From assembly GCA_017939755.1 (NCBI GenBank), contig JAGBAJ010000047.1, forward strand, positions 1 through 48,439: a stretch of DNA of 48,439 nt, given 5' to 3'. This document shows positions 44,375 to 48,439 of this stretch, piece after piece. Origin of the DNA: Clostridia bacterium (GTDB taxonomy: Bacteria > Bacillota > Clostridia > TANB77 > CAG-508). Below the pieces are notes generated by a model. That model saw nothing but the letters and a program-made list of their open reading frames with translations, was not told where the DNA came from and ran no database searches. The position numbers were made by a program, and so were the translations under genes. Every line of letters starts with the position of its first letter. The first letter of the stretch is position 1.

Positions 44375-45973
44375 TCACACGAGCTCCTCCACTATTGTTA
44401 CCTCATTTTTGTCGTTTGTTTCGAGCTTCCAGATTACATTTACATACTCCTTCAGCTCTTCCTGGAATCCATGGCTAACAATAAGAGCCATCGCAGAGCA
44501 ATTTCTGATTTCGTTGAAGATGAATGGCAACACTTTCTGCATTTTATTGGCTGAAAGGTTTGCAAAAACTTCATCCAGGATAATCAGAGGTCTCGCTCCA
44601 TTTCTACTCTCCATATTTGATATATAAAGAATCTGAAGCAGACACATCATCTGCCTGTCGGCAGAATTTGGAGAGTTGAACTTGTATTCCTCAAATTCCT
44701 TGAGATCTTCTGGAATTCGGTCAATGTCCAATCCTGCTGCAAGTCTCTGAAGCAAGTCAAAATCGAGTTCATTCTTTTTGTAAACAAGATTCTGATAGAA
44801 CGCCTCCACCACACCAGTTTTAACATCGTAACATATTGTATTCGGTGCAGCATCACGAAGCATTTTACAGAACACCGATTTACCTGTTCCGTTGTCTCCG
44901 ATTATGAGAGGAACCTTTTCAGCGCTAATATTAAGCTCTCTATCCAGGTTGTAATGAGCCTCTGTTCCTCTGGATTTCCTGAACGAGACTGTGAATGCTG
45001 TAGTTATTAGTAACCCATCATCAATCACCTTTATTGCATTTTGGTTCAGCATAACTTCTCTTTTACGCTTTTCTCTCAGCTTCTTAATCTCACGAACCTC
45101 AGTTTCTTTTTTAAAGTTACTGATTTTCGTAATGTATTCGAGCATTTCAGAAACGCTATTGGCAATTTCTACAACACCAACATACGCAGATGCAACCAAA
45201 CAAAATGTTGAATAAATTGTTCTAATTTCCACGTTCGATATAGCAGTTGCATTGTAAAACAACATTACCAGTATAGCAACTTTAGCAACAGCTGGCAACT
45301 GCTGAGTTACCATCTTTATGCACTGCAACTTCATTCTATCTCTATAATTTCCTTTGATGTCCTTAAGCCTTTCATCGAGAACTCCATCTGAAATCATATA
45401 GAAATTAGATAATTTCTGTTGAAGGCTCTGTGTCTCTGCCCCCAACATATCTGTCTTGGCTTGAAGTTTTCCTCTGTAACAGCCTAAAACGATTGCTGCA
45501 CAGAAAATTACAAGTCCACCAATGTAATGTGTAGCATCCATTTTAACCATATCGACAACAATTATAGTATATATAACACCAATTATTGTCTTGATGATAA
45601 CCGGAATGCATGAAATTTTAGCGGCTGCAATAGTAAATACCTTTGTTGCAGGCTGAAGCATGCCATCTTCTTGGATCAATCCATTAAAGTCCTTGAAGAA
45701 TCCAATCTTCTGTACCTGTTCTGTCCACATAGATAAGAATACCTGGAATACGCACATTGCGGCTGAAATGATTGCAATCACACAACCAAGTGTAAGGTAG
45801 TCCCTCCAGTTGGTCAGGATTCCATCCTGAATATCCCGCTGTACTGCAAGATACTTAACGTTTAGCCACTTTTCTAGAATGAAACACATTGTCATTGCAA
45901 ACAACAGAGCAATGAACAATGTCATCTTCCCATTCATAAAAAGTGCTTCTTTTCTTTTGTTCTGTTTTTTCAT
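44375..45973 (-). CDS. Atypical ABC membrane-ATPase fusion, GC-rich, probably acquired
   Basis: The 532-residue protein has six or so membrane segments in the first 270 residues and a C-terminal ATPase. Walker A is IIGDNGTGKSVF, Walker B is PLIILDEVFANL with catalytic Glu, and the switch histidine is in LIVSHGF. The signature motif reads NSPNSADRQ rather than LSGGQ, which is very unusual. The arrangement fits a half-size exporter with a diverged ATP site. Base composition is visibly more GC-rich than the neighbours. Related repeats flank it at 44287-44345 and 46145-46190. The ATG at 45973 follows AAGGGAGGA. Substrate unknown. Confidence 0.78.
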   Translation of the reverse strand: MKKQNKRKEALFMNGKMTLFIALLFAMTMCFILEKWLNVKYLAVQRDIQDGILTNWRDYLTLGCVIAIISAAMCVFQVFLSMWTEQVQKIGFFKDFNGLIQEDGMLQPATKVFTIAAAKISCIPVIIKTIIGVIYTIIVVDMVKMDATHYIGGLVIFCAAIVLGCYRGKLQAKTDMLGAETQSLQQKLSNFYMISDGVLDERLKDIKGNYRDRMKLQCIKMVTQQLPAVAKVAILVMLFYNATAISNVEIRTIYSTFCLVASAYVGVVEIANSVSEMLEYITKISNFKKETEVREIKKLREKRKREVMLNQNAIKVIDDGLLITTAFTVSFRKSRGTEAHYNLDRELNISAEKVPLIIGDNGTGKSVFCKMLRDAAPNTICYDVKTGVVEAFYQNLVYKKNELDFDLLQRLAAGLDIDRIPEDLKEFEEYKFNSPNSADRQMMCLLQILYISNMESRNGARPLIILDEVFANLSANKMQKVLPFIFNEIRNCSAMALIVSHGFQEELKEYVNVIWKLETNDKNEVTIVEELV

Positions 45974-46130
45974 GAGGTGAACATCCTCCCTTTCATAATA
46001 TTTCCTAGGGATATTACCAAGATTGTCAAATTGCCGCCTTTGGTATAATATACATAGGATGTACCTAAATTATATCACATATTACTATCTTTATCAATTT
46101 ATGTTAACTTTTTCTGTTGTGCTAATATCT

Positions 46131-46190
46131 AACTTTTAAAAGTTGAGATGGCGTCCAACTTTTAAAAGTTAAACCCCACTCCCAATTTAA
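46131..46190. repeat. Decayed GGGACGGGGT-type repeat, right of the ABC gene
   Basis: AACTTTTAAAAGTT occurs twice (46131-46144 and 46157-46170). Around it, GAGATGGCGTCCAA...AACCCCACTCCCAATTTAAAAT lines up with GGGACGGGGTCTAA...AACCCCGTCCCTAATTTAAAAT at 44287-44345. Both copies are in the same orientation. Confidence 0.6.
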
Positions 46191-46205
46191 AATCTTGCTC
46201 TCAAT

Positions 46206-46886
46206 TTAGTCAATTGTTGTGCTCTTTCTTCCTATACCAACAACATCTGATTGCAATGCTCTCCATGTATTACAACCTACAATGCCATCTGCTACTAGTC
46301 CTTTGGCAGATTGATATCTTATAACTGCATTTCTTGTATTATTACCAAAAATTCCGTCTAAACTACCAGCAGAGTATCCTAAAGTATTAAGTCCATCCTG
46401 TGCAACTAATACGTATACGCCTTTTGATCCACGCGAAATTAACGGATATCCCCCTGTTGCACATGCAGGTGGAAATTGCCTTTTATCAAAATGAACCCAA
46501 CTTGGAGTTAAGTTAAGTGGTTCAACGAATGACCATACTCCAATATTAACCGCCGTATTGTACAAAGCAGTCCTCTGACTGAGATTTAAATTTTGTCCAA
46601 CATCAAATGCTACACCCGCATAATGCTGACTTTGCCCTGAATGACCACCCTCCCATACCCTTTTGAATGCAAATCCAACCTTTATTGGGGCTCCATATAC
46701 ATATCTTTGAGAATTCCATGCAAGCATAGTGCTTCTTGTAGTCCATAAAACTTCACTCCTACTGGATCCCCTAAATTCACGAACTAGTAGTGTATTGTTG
46801 GTATTATAGGGCATTGCCTGTTGTTCTCCTCTATAATATGTTTCCATACGATTTGTATTATTGTTATACACTAAAATTTTAGCCAT
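46206..46886 (-). CDS. M15-type peptidoglycan peptidase with PG-binding domain
   Basis: The 226-residue protein has a zinc peptidase domain (about 1-145) of the M15/VanY-like group. SQHYAGVAFDVG supplies a His and Asp ligand and SWVHFDKR the later His. A peptidoglycan-binding type 1 domain follows (about 155-215): GVYVLVAQDGLNTLGY, SLDGIFGNNTRNAVIRYQ, LVADGIVGCNTWRAL. It should cut D-Ala-containing peptide bonds in peptidoglycan. There is no signal peptide, so it may be made inside the mother cell during sporulation, or released like a phage endolysin. ATG 46886 follows GGAGGATT. Confidence 0.82.
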   Translation of the reverse strand: MAKILVYNNNTNRMETYYRGEQQAMPYNTNNTLLVREFRGSSRSEVLWTTRSTMLAWNSQRYVYGAPIKVGFAFKRVWEGGHSGQSQHYAGVAFDVGQNLNLSQRTALYNTAVNIGVWSFVEPLNLTPSWVHFDKRQFPPACATGGYPLISRGSKGVYVLVAQDGLNTLGYSAGSLDGIFGNNTRNAVIRYQSAKGLVADGIVGCNTWRALQSDVVGIGRKSTTID

Positions 46887-46982
46887 CCTAATCCTCCATA
46901 ATAAAGTATTATCATATATTATGAAAACGTATAGATATTGGTTACATGTTCCTAAGAACAAAAGTGGCATGATTAATATTTT

Positions 46983-47022
46983 TATACATTAGGAAAAGTC
47001 AGTATGACTTTCCTAATGTATA
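46983..47022. repeat. GGAAAGT/ACTTTCC hairpin repeat, best preserved copy
   Basis: TATACATTAGGAAAAGTCAG and TATGACTTTCCTAATGTATA form a nearly perfect 40-base palindrome next to the aquaporin terminator. Confidence 0.88.
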
Positions 47023-47051
47023 AAAAAAAGGTGCTTTTATTACACCTTCTT
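47021..47051 (-). terminator. Terminator of the aquaporin gene
   Basis: On the minus strand AAGGTG-N9-CACCTT (stem) is followed by TTTTTTTTAT, 12 bases after the stop. Confidence 0.85.
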
Positions 47052-47063
47052 CTAATAAAAATA

Positions 47064-47760
47064 TTAATCTTCTGCTTTGTTTAAAAATTTATATGTTATA
47101 GCAGCTAGTGCTGACCCAGCTAATGGAGCTATTATAAATACCCAACATTGCTTTAAAGCTTCTCCTCCTTGAATAACTGCTGGTGCTAAACTTCTTGCTG
47201 GGTTAACAGATGTTCCTGTTAAAGGAATACCTATAATATGAACAAAAGCTAATGTTAAGCCAATTACTACTCCAGCAATTGAGCCTTTGCTTTCATCTGA
47301 AGTCACACCCAATATTGTATATGTAAATACAAATGTTAATATTACTTCTACTAGAATTGCACCTAACATGGAAATTCCAACTGCAGAAGCCTCTCCAAAT
47401 CCATTAGCTCCTAAAGCAGCTGTCCCAATATTTGAACTTGAAAGTATTGCATATAATAATCCAATTCCAGCAAATCCACCTAAAAATTGTGCAATTACAT
47501 ATCCCACAAAATCTTTAATATCCATTTTTTTATTTATTAACATAGATAAAGACACTGCTGGATTAATATGGCATCCAGAAATATTACCAATTACATATGC
47601 CATAGCCACAATTGATAATCCAAATGCCAAAGCTATTGTTAAAACTCCCATTGTTCCGATAACCTGTACCTGCTGTTAAACCTCCTGTTACAACAGCTGT
47701 TCCACATCCAAATAGAGTTAATACAGCTGTTCCGATAAACTCACATAAATATTTTTTCAT
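47064..47760 (-). pseudogene. Aquaporin/MIP-family channel with a frameshift
   Basis: The gene starts at ATG 47760 behind GGGGGAGGA and reads MKKYLCEFIGTAVLTLFGCG, then TAVVTGGLTAGTG. It must then change frame near 47663-47670 to continue as VIGTMGVLTIALAFGL and on to the end at 47064. The downstream part has both NPA loops (GCHINPAVSL and GTSVNPARSL) and the six-helix pattern of AqpZ-type channels. The distance between frames needs one base removed or two added; ACAGGTTATC looks like a two-base loss from a GGTGTT-like sequence. With the shift repaired it would be about 231 residues, normal for the family. True inactivation, phase variation or sequencing error are all possible. Confidence 0.85.
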
Positions 47761-47925
47761 AAAAAATCCTCCCCCTAAAAAATATTCAAATTGATTATAT
47801 TTTTAATTTTTTTTGTTGTCAATAAATTTATAATATTTTAATTTTTATCGAATATCTTAATTTTATATGGTAAATTTTAGTTTTATTATCATATATTTTA
47901 CTAGTACTTTATAGGAGGTTATTAC

Positions 47926-48219
47926 ATGAATAAAACTTATAATATCTCTACCCAGTCACCTATGGGAAACTTAAATGGAATCTTGCATTTATTTATTGAA
48001 AAGGAAAAGCTACAAGCAATAATTGAATTTAATGGAAAAAAATTAAATTTCTATAATGGAAAGTTCATTTCGAATAATAAATTTAGGTTCGTCGGTTCAT
48101 TAAAAGCTTATTTCAAAAAGATAAACTATACAGCTGAAGGCTCTTTTTCTGATTCTTCTATAGAAATAATCATATCTACTAATATGGGTAACTTTATGCT
48201 AACTGGAACTGCAGCTTAA
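47926..48219 (+). CDS. Small beta-rich protein, unknown
   Basis: The 97-residue product, MNKTYNISTQSPMGNLNGIL onwards, alternates short hydrophobic strands and glycines (FNGKKLNFYNGKFISNNKF) and ends STNMGNFMLTGTAA. It looks like a small beta-barrel or sandwich without signal peptide. AGGAGG precedes the ATG. Similar short proteins of unknown role are common in Clostridia. It ends about 80 bases before the IS-like end. Confidence 0.65.
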   Translation: MNKTYNISTQSPMGNLNGILHLFIEKEKLQAIIEFNGKKLNFYNGKFISNNKFRFVGSLKAYFKKINYTAEGSFSDSSIEIIISTNMGNFMLTGTAA

Positions 48220-48301
48220 TTATTGTTGTAAAAAATAAATATTAGTATAGCTGTATGTTTTATAGCATATTCATTCTAATTCTTGACAGAAATTCAAAAA
48301 T

Positions 48302-48439
48302 AACAATCCACGGGTAGAACCCGTGGATTTTCATATAGGCCTATAAGGCCTTGTTACAAGCTACCGCTAAAGCGGTTTCGTTTGACGGCTTTACGCCATG
48401 ACTTTCGCGTTCTTACTACTTACCACCCTTAAAAGGGTC
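48302..48439 (-). mobile_element. Hairpin-rich end of an IS200/IS605-like element (cut by the window edge)
   Basis: On the minus strand a series of short stable hairpins runs toward the left end. The first is CCCTTTTAAGGG, then GGCGTAAAGCC, then ACCGC-TTTA-GCGGT and AGGCC-TTAT-AGGCCT. The last is ATCCACGGGT-TCT-ACCCGTGGAT. Such subterminal hairpins are typical of IS200/IS605 ends and the guide-RNA region overlapping tnpB 3' ends. Any transposase gene would lie beyond 48439. GC content is far above the surroundings. Confidence 0.55.

Noticed and set aside
43910..44554. 214-codon frame on the plus strand across glgP and the ABC gene end
   Set aside because: It overlaps two convincing genes and a palindrome, has no ribosome binding site and a non-protein-like composition.
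1..48439. CRISPR array or defence island
   Set aside because: No regularly spaced direct repeats with unique spacers and no cas or restriction genes were seen; the repeats present are dispersed palindromes.

Overview
The window is AT-rich, densely coded chromosomal DNA from a spore-forming low-GC Firmicute, most likely an uncultured or gut-type member of the Clostridia. The sporulation evidence is an alpha/beta-type small acid-soluble spore protein, a SpoIVB serine peptidase, SpoVG behind a textbook sigma-H promoter, and a Spo0A-type DNA-binding domain. Two T-box riboswitches, short intergenic gaps, consensus TTGACA/TATAAT promoters and AGGAGG ribosome binding sites also fit. No rRNA or tRNA gene and no CRISPR array was seen.

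Layout. 1-1430: a palindromic repeat, then rplM-rpsI. 1504-6687: leftward cell-envelope genes (a membrane-anchored amidase, an unknown hydrophilic protein, and a SleB-like hydrolase of higher GC). 7157-9632: serS behind a T-box, a YsxC-type GTPase and an HD protein. 9819-13992: spoVG, murC, and a leftward pair made of a tail-less FtsZ-like protein and a membrane transglutaminase-like protein. 14085-17599: a heterodimeric ABC exporter. 17600-19110: dispersed hairpin repeats around a small sigma-like/helix-turn-helix pair. 19207-25314: surface or membrane proteins, a Spo0A-like orphan with a degenerate receiver, a dicarboxylate/amino-acid symporter, a GLUG surface protein and a frameshifted lipoprotein. 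25415-27742: a proline T-box operon encoding a free-standing B3/4 (tRNA-editing type) protein and a ProRS without its editing insertion. 28292-35740: a large repetitive lipoprotein, SASP, a CmpB-like membrane protein, a kinase-fold phosphotransferase and SpoIVB, interspersed with hairpin repeats. 36028-39394: small genes (two of only 45 and 55 codons) and a cysteine desulfurase. 39645-44172: pyruvate kinase and alpha-glucan phosphorylase, with what look like two divergent structured RNAs between them. 44375-45973: a GC-richer ABC protein flanked by related repeats. 46206-48219: an M15-type peptidase with a peptidoglycan-binding domain, an aquaporin with a frameshift, and a small beta-rich protein. 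48300-48439: the hairpin-rich end of an IS200/IS605-like element running off the window.

Most interesting. (1) The proline-responsive operon pairing a trans-acting B3/4 domain with a ProRS that has lost its cis-editing domain. (2) The divergent promoter pair and two structured RNA candidates between glgP and pyk. (3) The FtsZ-like protein lacking the C-terminal tail, co-transcribed with a transglutaminase-like membrane protein. (4) Two families of dispersed hairpin repeats (cores GGAAAGT..ACTTTCC and ACAATAGCGGGCT..AGCCCGC..ATTGT). (5) A Spo0A paralog whose receiver has lost its acidic pocket. All family calls come from reading motifs; no database search was run.
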